This document shows positions 7,080-15,356 of a stretch of 64,000 nt of DNA, in pieces. The stretch is from an uncultured Lachnospiraceae bacterium (GTDB lineage: Bacteria; Bacillota; Clostridia; Lachnospirales; Lachnospiraceae). The stretch covers positions 10,552-74,551 of the forward strand of contig CAKRJH010000013.1 of assembly GCA_934351255.1 (NCBI GenBank), given 5' to 3'. The stretch's first letter is position 1; each line of letters opens with the position of its first letter. The notes below the pieces were generated by a model. That model worked only from the letters and a program-made list of their open reading frames with translations. It searched no databases and was not told where the DNA came from. The position numbers and the translations under genes were made by a program.

Positions 7080-7919
7080 ATGGAGGATGTAAAGAGTCTT
7101 CGGCGGAACATGGTCATGTCGATCGTGGGACTGCTGTTATTTCTGGTATCTGTGACCGGCGTGACCTATGCCTGGTTTACCTTGTCCGGCCGCGCTCACA
7201 CGAATGTGACTCCGATGGGAGGCGCGGTGGGCGACGGCGATGCGCTTCTTTCCATCAGCAGTTCCCACAGCGGGCCGTTTGACCGGACCTGCAGTCTGGT
7301 GCACGCCGGGGATGCGGATGCATTGAAACCGCTTTCTACTGCCGATCTGGATGATTTTTTCCGGGTCGTGCTGCAGAATAAACAGGGGATGGCATTGTCC
7401 TATGAGAATGCCACATCCCGCGTGGATCAGGACACCATGCATGGCACTGTCTATCTGAAATGTGAGGGCAGAGCCTGCGATATTTACTGGAATCCGGATC
7501 AGCTCCGGCTGGGAAGTGACCCACAGGCACTGGCGGCCATGCGGCTGGGACTGAAGATCACCTCACAGGCCGGCACAGACACATATATCATGAAGCTGGA
7601 TTCTCTGGGGAATACCTCGGGAGCCGGGGAAAAGCTCACCGTTCCGAAAAAGGATACGGTGGTCTCGGCGGTTTCCGATTCCGGCAGTGCCACGTATGTG
7701 AAGGATCCGGCATCGGATGTATCGCAGTATATGGCGAAGACGGCGGGAAAAGACCGGTACAGTGCCGGTCAGGAGAGATTGCTCCATCTGGAAGCAGGAG
7801 AGATCGCTTCGGCGGAATACTGGCTGTACCTGGAAGGCTGCGATGCCGCCTGCATCAACAGTGTCCAGAAGGTGGATTCTGATGTGATGCTGGCGTTTGC
7901 CGGGGTAAGTACAGATTGA
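7080..7919 (+). CDS. Exported SipW-signal protein, second paralog in the operon
   Basis: ATG 7080 has a GGAGG about 9 bases upstream. The 279-residue product begins with a short N-terminus, a hydrophobic helix (about 11-28) and V-T-Y-A-W-F at 28-33. The mature part follows the family pattern: L-K-P-L-S-T-A-D-L near residue 83, V-Y-L-K-C-E-G, A-M-R-L-G, and Y-L-E-G-C-D-A-A-C about 30 residues from the end, then L-A-F-A-G. It is more diverged than the 6149 product, so the paralogs probably have different positions or roles in the same structure. Spacing to its neighbours is 46 bases on both sides, consistent with one transcript. No enzyme motif is seen. Confidence 0.75.
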   Translation: MEDVKSLRRNMVMSIVGLLLFLVSVTGVTYAWFTLSGRAHTNVTPMGGAVGDGDALLSISSSHSGPFDRTCSLVHAGDADALKPLSTADLDDFFRVVLQNKQGMALSYENATSRVDQDTMHGTVYLKCEGRACDIYWNPDQLRLGSDPQALAAMRLGLKITSQAGTDTYIMKLDSLGNTSGAGEKLTVPKKDTVVSAVSDSGSATYVKDPASDVSQYMAKTAGKDRYSAGQERLLHLEAGEIASAEYWLYLEGCDAACINSVQKVDSDVMLAFAGVSTD

Positions 7920-7965
7920 TTATATAACATATGTTGTGAAGTGAAATACAGAAGGGAGGGATGGC

Positions 7966-8835
7966 ATGAAACGGCATTTCAGGAACTGGTTCCTGGCGGT
8001 GACGTTTGTGACCGCGCTGTTTGTGACGGTGTTTGCCACCTATGCCTGGTTCTCTTCCAATAAAAAGGTGGAGACCGGGACGGCGACGGCGCGCACGGGC
8101 GAGGAGACGCTGCAGCTGGAACTCAGTGAACAGGGAGGTTCCCGGTTTAAGGATCAGAAGACGGTACAGATCACACAGGTGAATCAGACCGATGCCGGTA
8201 CGTTGCTGCCGGTCTCCTCGGCGGATCTGGAGACCTTTGTCAGTGCACCGGTGACGGTGGCGGGCAAGGCGAAGTCTTTCCGGAAGGTATCCGGGGAAGA
8301 GGGCCTTTATCATGGAAGACTGTATCTGAGAGCGTCAGGGAAGGGCTGGAATGCCGGTACCAGACTGAAGTTGTATCTGGAGCAGAGCGATGCGGTGCTT
8401 GGCCAGGCATCGGACGGCATGCTGCTACATGCGTCCCGTCTCGGATTGAAATTTCAGGCGGAAGGTCAGAAAAAGCAGATGACGATCCTGCGGCTGAGCA
8501 ACGACAAGAATCCGGATGCAGACCGTGCGTTCAATACGGTGGTAGACGGAAAGACGCTGGGAGAGGATCAGGTGCTCGGCTATGCGGATGGCAGTGTCAA
8601 AGCAGTCAGCGATCCAGGCGCGTCACTGAAGGATTATACGGTGACCTGGGGGAAGGACACGGCGAAGATTCCGAACAAAGCCCTTTGCACCATGACACTG
8701 AACAAGATCTATACACTGGATGTCTATTTTTATCTGGAGGGCTGCGATCCGGACTGCTCCTCGGCGGTCTCCTTTGATGCAGCGAATCTACACCTGGCAT
8801 TTTATGGTATGATCAGTCAGGAGGGCAGCAGATGA
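7966..8835 (+). CDS. Exported SipW-signal protein, third paralog in the operon
   Basis: ATG 7966 follows GGGAGGG by 5 bases. The 289-residue protein has a very short basic N-terminus, a hydrophobic helix (about 9-23) and A-T-Y-A-W-F at 24-29. The family pattern is clear: L-L-P-V-S-S-A-D-L-E-T-F near residue 85, L-Y-L-R-A-S-G, S-R-L-G-L, and Y-L-E-G-C-D-P-D-C near 256-264, then L-A-F-Y-G. Its stop overlaps the start of the next gene by 4 bases (ATGA), so the two are translated together. A subunit or cap of a secreted filament is possible, but nothing in the sequence decides it. Confidence 0.75.
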   Translation: MKRHFRNWFLAVTFVTALFVTVFATYAWFSSNKKVETGTATARTGEETLQLELSEQGGSRFKDQKTVQITQVNQTDAGTLLPVSSADLETFVSAPVTVAGKAKSFRKVSGEEGLYHGRLYLRASGKGWNAGTRLKLYLEQSDAVLGQASDGMLLHASRLGLKFQAEGQKKQMTILRLSNDKNPDADRAFNTVVDGKTLGEDQVLGYADGSVKAVSDPGASLKDYTVTWGKDTAKIPNKALCTMTLNKIYTLDVYFYLEGCDPDCSSAVSFDAANLHLAFYGMISQEGSR

Positions 8836-9659
8836 CAGACAGGAAGACACGACAGGAGATCCGGCCGGGTGACGACAGGAAGTCCTGTGGCCGGGATGCC
8901 AGACAGAGGCTGTATCTCTCTCTGATGCTGGCGGTGATCGCGCTGGTCGCTGTGACGGCGGCGACGGTGGCGTGGTTTTCCATTGCAGACCGGACCCGGG
9001 TCAATACCATGGGGCTGGATATTGTAGCGGATGTGGAGATGCGCATGGATCTCGATCAACATGACACGATCGATCAGTATGTGCACACGCTGTCCTTTGA
9101 GGATATTGCGCAAAGGATCCGGCAGGACAAAGGATTTTCGCCGGGGGAGACTCCCCTGGATCCGGTGACGACGACAGATCTTAAGACATTTACCGGGGAG
9201 GATGGTACCGTGGTTGCCGATGACAGCGGATCCTATCTGGAATTTACCCTGCATTTTATGGCAGCCAAAGATATGATCGTCCATCTGACCAGTGCGGACA
9301 GTCAGGACGGCAAGGGAGATGGGACGAAGATTGGATCGGACGTGGCGGCACTGCCGGAGGCGATGCGGATTTCCTTTAGCACCGACGGCAAACATTGGAT
9401 TTACGATCCGGGACGCGGTGACAGCGCCAACGAAAATGGCACGATCACTACTTTTGGACTGGCATCCCGGGACGAGATGAAGCTGTCGGAACACAATGCC
9501 ATGTTCTCCCTGAAAGAGGGGCAGGACAATGCGGTAAAGGTGCACATATGGCTGGAGGGGACGGATCCCCGGTGTACGGATGCACTCAAGAAGGCCAGAT
9601 ACAGCATCCGGATGCGGTTTACAGGAACAGATATGGACGGAAAGTCCTTTACTGAATAA
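8832..9659 (+). CDS. Exported SipW-signal protein, fourth paralog, variant signal motif
   Basis: The start at ATG 8832 lies in the stop of the gene before. The 275-residue product has a longer charged N-terminus (about 27 residues), a hydrophobic helix and the variant A-T-V-A-W-F at 44-49 where the others have T-Y-A-W. The mature part keeps L-D-P-V-T-T-T-D-L-K-T-F, A-M-R-I-S, and I-W-L-E-G-T-D-P-R-C about 35 residues from the end, followed by M-R-F-T-G. It is the last substrate-like gene before the signal peptidase at 9677 (17-base gap). The altered signal motif might mark a protein handled by a different one of the two peptidases, but this is speculation. Confidence 0.72.
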   Translation: MTDRKTRQEIRPGDDRKSCGRDARQRLYLSLMLAVIALVAVTAATVAWFSIADRTRVNTMGLDIVADVEMRMDLDQHDTIDQYVHTLSFEDIAQRIRQDKGFSPGETPLDPVTTTDLKTFTGEDGTVVADDSGSYLEFTLHFMAAKDMIVHLTSADSQDGKGDGTKIGSDVAALPEAMRISFSTDGKHWIYDPGRGDSANENGTITTFGLASRDEMKLSEHNAMFSLKEGQDNAVKVHIWLEGTDPRCTDALKKARYSIRMRFTGTDMDGKSFTE

Positions 9660-9676
9660 ACGAGGGAGAAAACATT

Positions 9677-10438
9677 ATGAAAAAAGCAGGAAAAGTTATT
9701 GTAAGTGTGTTGTTATGGGTGGTCATTCTGGTGGCGGCACTGTATGCGTTTACCACGATGGCGACCAGGGACAATCAGAATGTATCCAGAATCCTGGGGT
9801 ATACCCCGCTGGTGGTACAGTCTGATTCCATGTCACCGACCTTTGAGAAAGACGATATGATCTTCATCCGCAAATGTGATCCGGCGGATCTCAAGGAAGG
9901 CGACATCATCTGTTTCCACACACTGATCGACAATCAGTATGCGCTCAATACCCACCGTATTGAGAAGATCGATGAGTCGATGGGAGATGCCAGAAGTTAC
10001 ACGACCCGCGGTGACAACAATCAGGCTGCAGATCAGCACATCATCTCTGATGGCGACATTGTGGGTATCTATGTGGGACATCTGCCAAAACTGGGCAAGG
10101 TCATGAATTTCCTGTCCGGCAGTGTGGGATTCCTGGTAGTGATCGTGATCCCGATGCTGTTGTTCTTTATCTATCAGGTATACAATCTGATCATGATCAA
10201 CATCCGCCTCAAGAGAGCGGTCGCTGTGGAAAATGCGCAAGCGGCAGAGAAAGCCAGACTAGAGGCGCAGGAGGCTGCCGGAGCAGACAGTGAGACTGCC
10301 AGAAAAGAGGCGCAGGAGAAACTGGAGGAGGCGCAGAGGATGCGCGAGGAGGCTGAGGCAATCCGTCGTCAGGCTCAGGAGGAACTTGAAAAGGCCAGAC
10401 AGGCCGGCACGCAGGGCGAGGAGGATACGAAATCATGA
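9677..10438 (+). CDS. SipW-type signal peptidase I with C-terminal charged coiled coil
   Basis: This 253-residue membrane protease should remove signal peptides from the exported proteins encoded just upstream. An N-terminal transmembrane helix (about 8-27) is followed by the catalytic box S-D-S-M-S-P-T (nucleophile Ser51). N-T-H-R places His93 where eubacterial enzymes have Lys, the mark of the SipW/ER (Ser-His) class. T-R-G-D-N-N at 110-115 is the conserved Asp box. A second transmembrane helix spans about 150-175. The remaining 75 residues are an Ala/Glu/Arg-rich coiled coil facing the cytoplasm, which is unusual for the family and may bind the coiled-coil protein at 12104 or the ATPase. 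The stop overlaps the ATPase start by 4 bases. Confidence 0.85.
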   Translation: MKKAGKVIVSVLLWVVILVAALYAFTTMATRDNQNVSRILGYTPLVVQSDSMSPTFEKDDMIFIRKCDPADLKEGDIICFHTLIDNQYALNTHRIEKIDESMGDARSYTTRGDNNQAADQHIISDGDIVGIYVGHLPKLGKVMNFLSGSVGFLVVIVIPMLLFFIYQVYNLIMINIRLKRAVAVENAQAAEKARLEAQEAAGADSETARKEAQEKLEEAQRMREEAEAIRRQAQEELEKARQAGTQGEEDTKS

Positions 10439-12063
10439 GTGAATTTTTGAAATTTGCCTATGAACTGCTTTCCCAGGTGGTCTACAATCTTGCAGCAGTG
10501 CTTGCGGCACTTTTCAAGCTGGTGATCATCGGCTGGGTGGAATATTTTGAGATCTTTAAGACATATATCGGAACATTGAGTGTGACCGGAAAGATCTTAT
10601 CGGTGATCCTCATGCTGGTCCTGGTGGCGATCCCGGTCCTCATTGTGGTGCTGATCGTTCGTCATCTGATGCTTCGCCATCAGCTTCGGCATGATACCGC
10701 GGACAATTCCGAACTGTACCGGGAGATCGGCCGGCTGAACAAACAGGTGCTGACCCTGATGGATGAGAAGAACAGCATCCTGGCGCTCAAGGTCAATGCC
10801 ATGGGCGGGACAGAGCGCATTCCGTACGTGGGAGCCTCTGCGCTGGTGGATGACGGGATCCCGACGGTGGGCAATGTGACGGGAAACGCAGCATCTGCGG
10901 AGACGGCAGCAACCGCCGGAGTCCCCGTGGCAGCGGCTCCCGGTACCGTGGTCAAGGCGGTGCTCGAGGACAAGCCGGAGGTGGCACACCGTTTTCCGAA
11001 ACTGCAGTTGGTGGACGAGAAGTATGCGGATTATGTGGCACCACAGTTTAACAATGCCATTACGCTGGAAGAGTTCGTGGAGAATTACCGGCTCTTTGCG
11101 GCGAGCCAGCTTGGACTGTATTATACGCCGGAGATCATCCGCCGTTTTGTCTCCGGTATGGCGGCCAGCAAGCTGTTGATCCTGGAGGGTATCTCCGGTA
11201 CCGGTAAGACCAGTCTTCCGTATTCCTTCAGCCGTTATATGAACAATCCGGCCACGATCGTATCTGTGCAGCCGTCTTTCCGTGACCGTACCGAACTGCT
11301 GGGATATTTCAATGAGTTCTCCAAGCGGTTCAATGAGACTGAGTTCCTGCGTGCCCTGTACGAAGCCAATTACCGTCAGGAGCCGACGATGATCGTCCTC
11401 GACGAGATGAACCTGGCGCGTATCGAGTATTATTTTGCAGAGATGCTTTCCATTCTGGAGATGCCGAGCCGGGATGAGTGGGTGCTGGATCTGGTGCCGA
11501 CTGCCTGGAAGGGGGATCCTGTCAAACTGGAGGAAGGAAAGATCCGTGTGACAGAGGGTACCTGGTTTATCGGTACCGCCAACAACGACGATTCCACCTT
11601 TACCATTACCGATAAGGTCTATGACCGTGCGATGCCGATCGAGATCAATGAGAGGGCAGAAGCCTTTGAGTGTGAACCACAGCCGGCCTGTGAGATCACG
11701 ACGGAGCATCTGCTGTATCTGTTCCAGAAAGCGAAGGTGGAATATCCGATCAGTGAGGAACTGATGGAAAAGATGCAGAAGCTGGACAAGTATCTTCAGA
11801 CCAGATTCAAACTATCTTTCGGAAACCGTATTATGAAGCATATGTATGACTTTATTCCGGTGTATGTGGCCTGTGGAGGTACCGAACTGGATGCCATGGA
11901 TTACATTATAGCGAGAACGGTTCTGAAGAAGTTCGAGAGTCTGAATGTAAATTTTGTGCGCGATGAGATCACCGGTCTGATCAGTTACATTGAAAAGACA
12001 TTTGGCGCAGAGGGAATGAACGACAGCAAGGATTACCTCAGAAGAATACAGAATCTGTATTGA
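10435..12063 (+). CDS. Membrane-anchored McrB-like AAA+ ATPase
   Basis: A 542-residue protein with two hydrophobic segments (about 10-34 and 52-78), a linker with a short coiled coil (about 90-115) and an Ala/Gly/Val-rich stretch, then an AAA+ domain. Walker A is G-I-S-G-T-G-K-T-S (252-260). Walker B is M-I-V-L-D-E-M-N-L-A-R (319-329), typical of the McrB/MoxR-like group. T-A-N-N-D-D-S-T (381-388) matches the sensor region, D-K-V-Y-D-R-A (393-399) may hold the arginine finger, and F-G-N-R (462-465) may be sensor 2. McrB proteins use GTP or ATP to drive McrC-type partners, and the next gene looks like a McrC/DUF2357 relative. Membrane anchoring and an operon of signal peptidases and exported proteins argue for a secretion or assembly role, not DNA restriction. 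Confidence 0.82.
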   Translation: MSEFLKFAYELLSQVVYNLAAVLAALFKLVIIGWVEYFEIFKTYIGTLSVTGKILSVILMLVLVAIPVLIVVLIVRHLMLRHQLRHDTADNSELYREIGRLNKQVLTLMDEKNSILALKVNAMGGTERIPYVGASALVDDGIPTVGNVTGNAASAETAATAGVPVAAAPGTVVKAVLEDKPEVAHRFPKLQLVDEKYADYVAPQFNNAITLEEFVENYRLFAASQLGLYYTPEIIRRFVSGMAASKLLILEGISGTGKTSLPYSFSRYMNNPATIVSVQPSFRDRTELLGYFNEFSKRFNETEFLRALYEANYRQEPTMIVLDEMNLARIEYYFAEMLSILEMPSRDEWVLDLVPTAWKGDPVKLEEGKIRVTEGTWFIGTANNDDSTFTITDKVYDRAMPIEINERAEAFECEPQPACEITTEHLLYLFQKAKVEYPISEELMEKMQKLDKYLQTRFKLSFGNRIMKHMYDFIPVYVACGGTELDAMDYIIARTVLKKFESLNVNFVRDEITGLISYIEKTFGAEGMNDSKDYLRRIQNLY

Positions 12064-12103
12064 TGGGGCGTGATCAATCAACAGACAGCGGGAGAGTATA
12101 TGT

Positions 12104-14059
12104 ATGGCAGATACAATAGATGAGTTATATTCCAAATACACGAGCAGTGTCGAGGAAGCCCTGGGGGATGACAGGTATTTTCAATATCTGTTTGAGATGA
12201 TCCAGGCCAGCGACAACAAACTGGAGCAGACCTACCGTGTTCTCCACAAGGTGGTGGACGAGAGCTGGCTGACCGTGGTGGAGGAGGGCATTGAGGCCAT
12301 CTTCAATATTGTGGACAAGCCGAGACGGTTTATCAAGAACAGTGAGGAGGTCGTACCGGTCGCCCTGGCCAAGAAGATCACAGCAGACAGTGTGCGTCAT
12401 CTCAGCCAGAACACACAGTTTATTGAGACCAATGCTGCGGGGGAAATGCAGCCAACGCGTATCCTGAATGTGACGACAGAGGAGAGCTATGATCTGTATG
12501 AAAACCGGTTTGTTTATCATCTGATCCAGCGGCTGTTCTCCTTTGTGGACAAGAGAACGGATGTTATTTTCTGGCAGACCGGCGATGAGACCTGCAATGT
12601 ACTGAATATGGAGAGCAAGATTGATGATGCCTACGAGCAGATCTCCTACAAGGTGGAGATGACCATCAGGAACAAGCAGAGCCTGGTGGAAAACGATGCC
12701 GATAACATGGGTGTCTTCAAGCGGATCGACCGTGTGAGACGTATGTCCCGTGTCCTGCGCACCAGTTCGTTTTGTGATATCATGAATGGCTGTGCCAAGG
12801 TACACAGTCCGATCCAGCGTACCAATCTGATGATGAAGGATCCCAATTACCGGACCTGTTACAAACTGTGGCAGTTTATCGAGGGATATGATGAGGTCGG
12901 ATATAGCATCGAGGAACAGGATTCTGCGATGGAATTCGATGAGGAATACCTCTTACAGATGTATATCAATGTGATCACGAATTATACGGTCTTTAAGAGT
13001 CTGATCGAGTCGGATCCGCGTAAGATGTATGAGATCGCCACAGAGAAGAAAGAGCCGGTCAGACCGAAGTTCGTCAAGGAGATCAAGGAAGAGATCGTGG
13101 AGAGCCGGGACATTCCGGAGGTGGAAGTCCGACAGGTATTTGTAGAGGAAGTGACCCAGGCACAGCTCGATGCGGAGGCCGCGCTGGAAAAGGAGAAACA
13201 ACACAGCCAGGAACTGGAGCAGTCTCTCTGCGATATGCAGTTCTCTCTTTCCGATATGCAGTGGCAGATGGACTCCATGAATGAGCAGATGCAGGAACTG
13301 TCCGATCTGCAGGCGCAGGCGGAGGAAGAAAAGCTGGCGTGTATGGATCAACTGACTGCGGAGACGAAGGCACATCAGGAGACCAGAGATGCGATGGAGA
13401 GGGCACTGCAGGAGGCAAAGCAGACCTTAGAGCAGACACAGGAACGGGCTGACGCGAAGATAGCGCAGACCAGAGCAGATGCTGAGCGCGAGATCGCACA
13501 GGCGAAAGAGAATGCGGAGGAAGAGACTGCCCGGATCAGAGAAGAGGCGGCCAGAGAGATCGCACGGGCAAAGGAAGAGACTGCGCAGACCAAAGAGGAT
13601 GCAAAGTGTGAGATTGCCCGTGCGAAGGAAGAAGCCGAGACGGACACCGCGCAGGCCAGAGCGGAAGCAGACCGATGCAGAAGGAACATGGATGAAGCAT
13701 TGATCCAGGCCAGAGACAGCCAGGAGCGAGAGACTGCCGCTGTGCAGGAAGCACAACAGAATGCGCAGACGGTAAGGCAGGAGGCAGTACAGCAGATCCG
13801 GGAATGCCGTGCGGAGGCGGATGCGCAGATCGCCGGTGCCAGAAAAGAGGCGCAGGAGACCATCGAGGCCATGCGCCGGGAGATGGAGGAGACCATCGAA
13901 CAGATCCGCAGGGAAGCGCAGGAGGTGGTGGACGATGCGCTGCGCCGTGAGGAAAAGGCCATCGCCCGCGCGGAGGCAAACTCTCTGAGCCATTATATCC
14001 TGCACGCCCTGCAATCCGGCAGGGAGCGCAGAAAACCGACAGATGAAGACGAAAAGTAG
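12104..14059 (+). CDS. McrC/DUF2357-like partner protein with long coiled-coil tail
   Basis: The 651-residue protein has an N-terminal globular part (about 1-345) and then an almost unbroken Glu/Ala/Arg/Gln-rich coiled coil (about 350-635) with repeats such as E-I-A-R-A-K-E-E. In the globular part, L-Y-E-N-R-F-V-Y-H-L-I (131-141) and K-D-P-N-Y-R-T-C-Y-K-L-W (245-256) resemble the signatures of DUF2357/McrC proteins that pair with McrB-like ATPases. I see no PD-(D/E)xK nuclease motif, which such partners often carry after this region; the coil takes its place. No transmembrane helix is seen. It is probably a cytoplasmic scaffold working with the ATPase at 10435. The DUF2357 link rests on short motifs, so it is moderately sure. 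Confidence 0.65.
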   Translation: MADTIDELYSKYTSSVEEALGDDRYFQYLFEMIQASDNKLEQTYRVLHKVVDESWLTVVEEGIEAIFNIVDKPRRFIKNSEEVVPVALAKKITADSVRHLSQNTQFIETNAAGEMQPTRILNVTTEESYDLYENRFVYHLIQRLFSFVDKRTDVIFWQTGDETCNVLNMESKIDDAYEQISYKVEMTIRNKQSLVENDADNMGVFKRIDRVRRMSRVLRTSSFCDIMNGCAKVHSPIQRTNLMMKDPNYRTCYKLWQFIEGYDEVGYSIEEQDSAMEFDEEYLLQMYINVITNYTVFKSLIESDPRKMYEIATEKKEPVRPKFVKEIKEEIVESRDIPEVEVRQVFVEEVTQAQLDAEAALEKEKQHSQELEQSLCDMQFSLSDMQWQMDSMNEQMQELSDLQAQAEEEKLACMDQLTAETKAHQETRDAMERALQEAKQTLEQTQERADAKIAQTRADAEREIAQAKENAEEETARIREEAAREIARAKEETAQTKEDAKCEIARAKEEAETDTAQARAEADRCRRNMDEALIQARDSQERETAAVQEAQQNAQTVRQEAVQQIRECRAEADAQIAGARKEAQETIEAMRREMEETIEQIRREAQEVVDDALRREEKAIARAEANSLSHYILHALQSGRERRKPTDEDEK

Positions 14060-14079
14060 AGAGTGAAACGCAAAGAGTT

Positions 14080-14751
14080 ATGTTGAGGAAGACCGCATAT
14101 TTTATTATTAATACCATCTCGGTGCTGATCATCCTGATGGCAGTGTTTATTCTGTTGATCGTGGTGATGACCAAACCGGGAAAGACACCGCAGTTTGGTG
14201 GATATATGGTGCTTCGGATCACCACGGGAAGCATGGAACCGGCGTATCCGGTAGATTCCCTGATCCTTGTACGAAAAACATCCCCTCAGGCAGTGCGCAA
14301 AGGGGATGTGATCTCATTTTATTCTTCGGATCCGGCATTGTCGGGGGCTGTCAATACACACCGCGTCGTCGCCGTGGAGGAGGGAACGGACGGTGTCCGG
14401 TTTGTCACCAGGGGCGATGCCAATAACACGGTTGACCGGTACGATGTGGATGCGTCCGATCTTCTCGGAAAGGTGGAGGGATCCTCCTTGATTCTGGGCA
14501 AGGCGGTGAGACTACTGTCCAATCCGCTGATCTTTGTGCCGATCATCCTGCTGCCGCTGGGAATCATCCTGTTTGGCAATCTGATCCGGACCATCGTGTA
14601 TGCCAGGACGATCGCCAGGGAGGAGGAAGAGGCCGCAGTGCAGGAGGCAATCCGCCAGATCCGCGCACAGAAAAAAGACGTTTCCGGACAGTCTGCCGCT
14701 GGCAGCGTGCCGGAAACGTCTGACAAAACAAACCGGAAAGCGAAGGACTAA
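14080..14751 (+). CDS. Second SipW-type signal peptidase I
   Basis: A 223-residue signal peptidase with an N-terminal transmembrane helix (about 7-30). It has the box T-T-G-S-M-E-P (nucleophile Ser51), N-T-H-R with His94 as the general base, and T-R-G-D-A-N-N (110-116). A second transmembrane segment covers about 148-172. It is thus a second Ser-His enzyme in the same operon, but with a shorter charged tail than the first (about 45 residues). Two such enzymes may divide the substrates, or one may process and the other sort or link. Its last codons overlap the convergent pdxT gene by 4 bases and contain the terminator of the pdxST transcript. Confidence 0.83.
   Translation: MLRKTAYFIINTISVLIILMAVFILLIVVMTKPGKTPQFGGYMVLRITTGSMEPAYPVDSLILVRKTSPQAVRKGDVISFYSSDPALSGAVNTHRVVAVEEGTDGVRFVTRGDANNTVDRYDVDASDLLGKVEGSSLILGKAVRLLSNPLIFVPIILLPLGIILFGNLIRTIVYARTIAREEEEAAVQEAIRQIRAQKKDVSGQSAAGSVPETSDKTNRKAKD
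14671..14720 (-). terminator. Terminator of pdxS-pdxT, inside the signal peptidase coding region
   Basis: A perfect 11-pair stem (14677-14687 with 14710-14720) with an inner CTGCC/GGCAG pairing is followed on the minus strand by six T residues (14676-14671). It lies about 30-80 bases beyond the pdxT stop and within the 3' coding part of the opposite gene. Confidence 0.75.
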
Positions 14752-15311
14752 CGGTTCTTTACCATATTCAGAAAACGTTCATGGATACGGGTATCTTCTC
14801 CGAGTTCCGGATGGAATGCGATACCGAGCTGGTTGCCGTATTGTACGCCGACGATCTTGTTGTCGACGGTGGCAAGCACCGTGGCCCTTCCCGCATCCTC
14901 GACATAAGGGGCGCGGATGAAGGTCATCTCGAAATCACCCATGTCATCAAAGCCTGTGGCCTGATGGAAGCTTCCGAGCTGACGGCCATAGGCATTTCTT
15001 TTTACGGTCACAGGCAGAGTGCCCAGGTAGACCTCCGGATCATTGCTGATCTTTTCGGCCAGCAGGATCAGTCCTGCACAGGTTGCCAGAACCGGCAGAC
15101 CATCCCGGATCATGCTGCGGAGTTCATCCATCATATCCAGCTTGCGAAGGAGCTTGCCCTGGACGGTACTCTCACCGCCCGGGAGAACCAGTCCCTCGAT
15201 GCCTGCGAGGTCTTCCTTCTGACGAAGTTCCACACACTCGCAGCCGAGCTTTTCCAACATGTGAATATGTTCTATAAATGCGCCTTGAACGGCCAATACA
15301 CCAATTTTCAT
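14748..15311 (-). CDS. pdxT: Pyridoxal 5'-phosphate synthase glutaminase subunit
   Basis: PdxT splits glutamine and passes the ammonia to PdxS for vitamin B6 (PLP) synthesis by the DXP-independent route. The 187-residue protein shows the class I glutaminase layout: L-P-G-G-E-S-T (about 45-51), the catalytic Cys in L-A-T-C-A-G-L (about 79), and the His-x-Glu pair in A-F-H-P-E-L near residue 168. Length and sequence are standard. It lies 45 bases after pdxS on the minus strand, so the two form an operon. The ribosome-binding site (GGATGT) precedes ATG 15311. Confidence 0.97.
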   Translation of the reverse strand: MKIGVLAVQGAFIEHIHMLEKLGCECVELRQKEDLAGIEGLVLPGGESTVQGKLLRKLDMMDELRSMIRDGLPVLATCAGLILLAEKISNDPEVYLGTLPVTVKRNAYGRQLGSFHQATGFDDMGDFEMTFIRAPYVEDAGRATVLATVDNKIVGVQYGNQLGIAFHPELGEDTRIHERFLNMVKNR

Positions 15312-15356
15312 GAAAATCCTACATCCTTTCTCTGTCTGTAAACTGCTGGGGAGTGA

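Noticed and set aside
13375..14014. Ser/Ala-rich reading frames on the minus strand opposite the coiled coil
   Set aside because: They are mirror frames caused by the biased codons of the coiled-coil gene and have no ribosome sites.
10435..14059. McrBC restriction system
   Set aside because: The ATPase is membrane-anchored, the partner lacks a visible nuclease motif, and the neighbours are signal peptidases and exported proteins.
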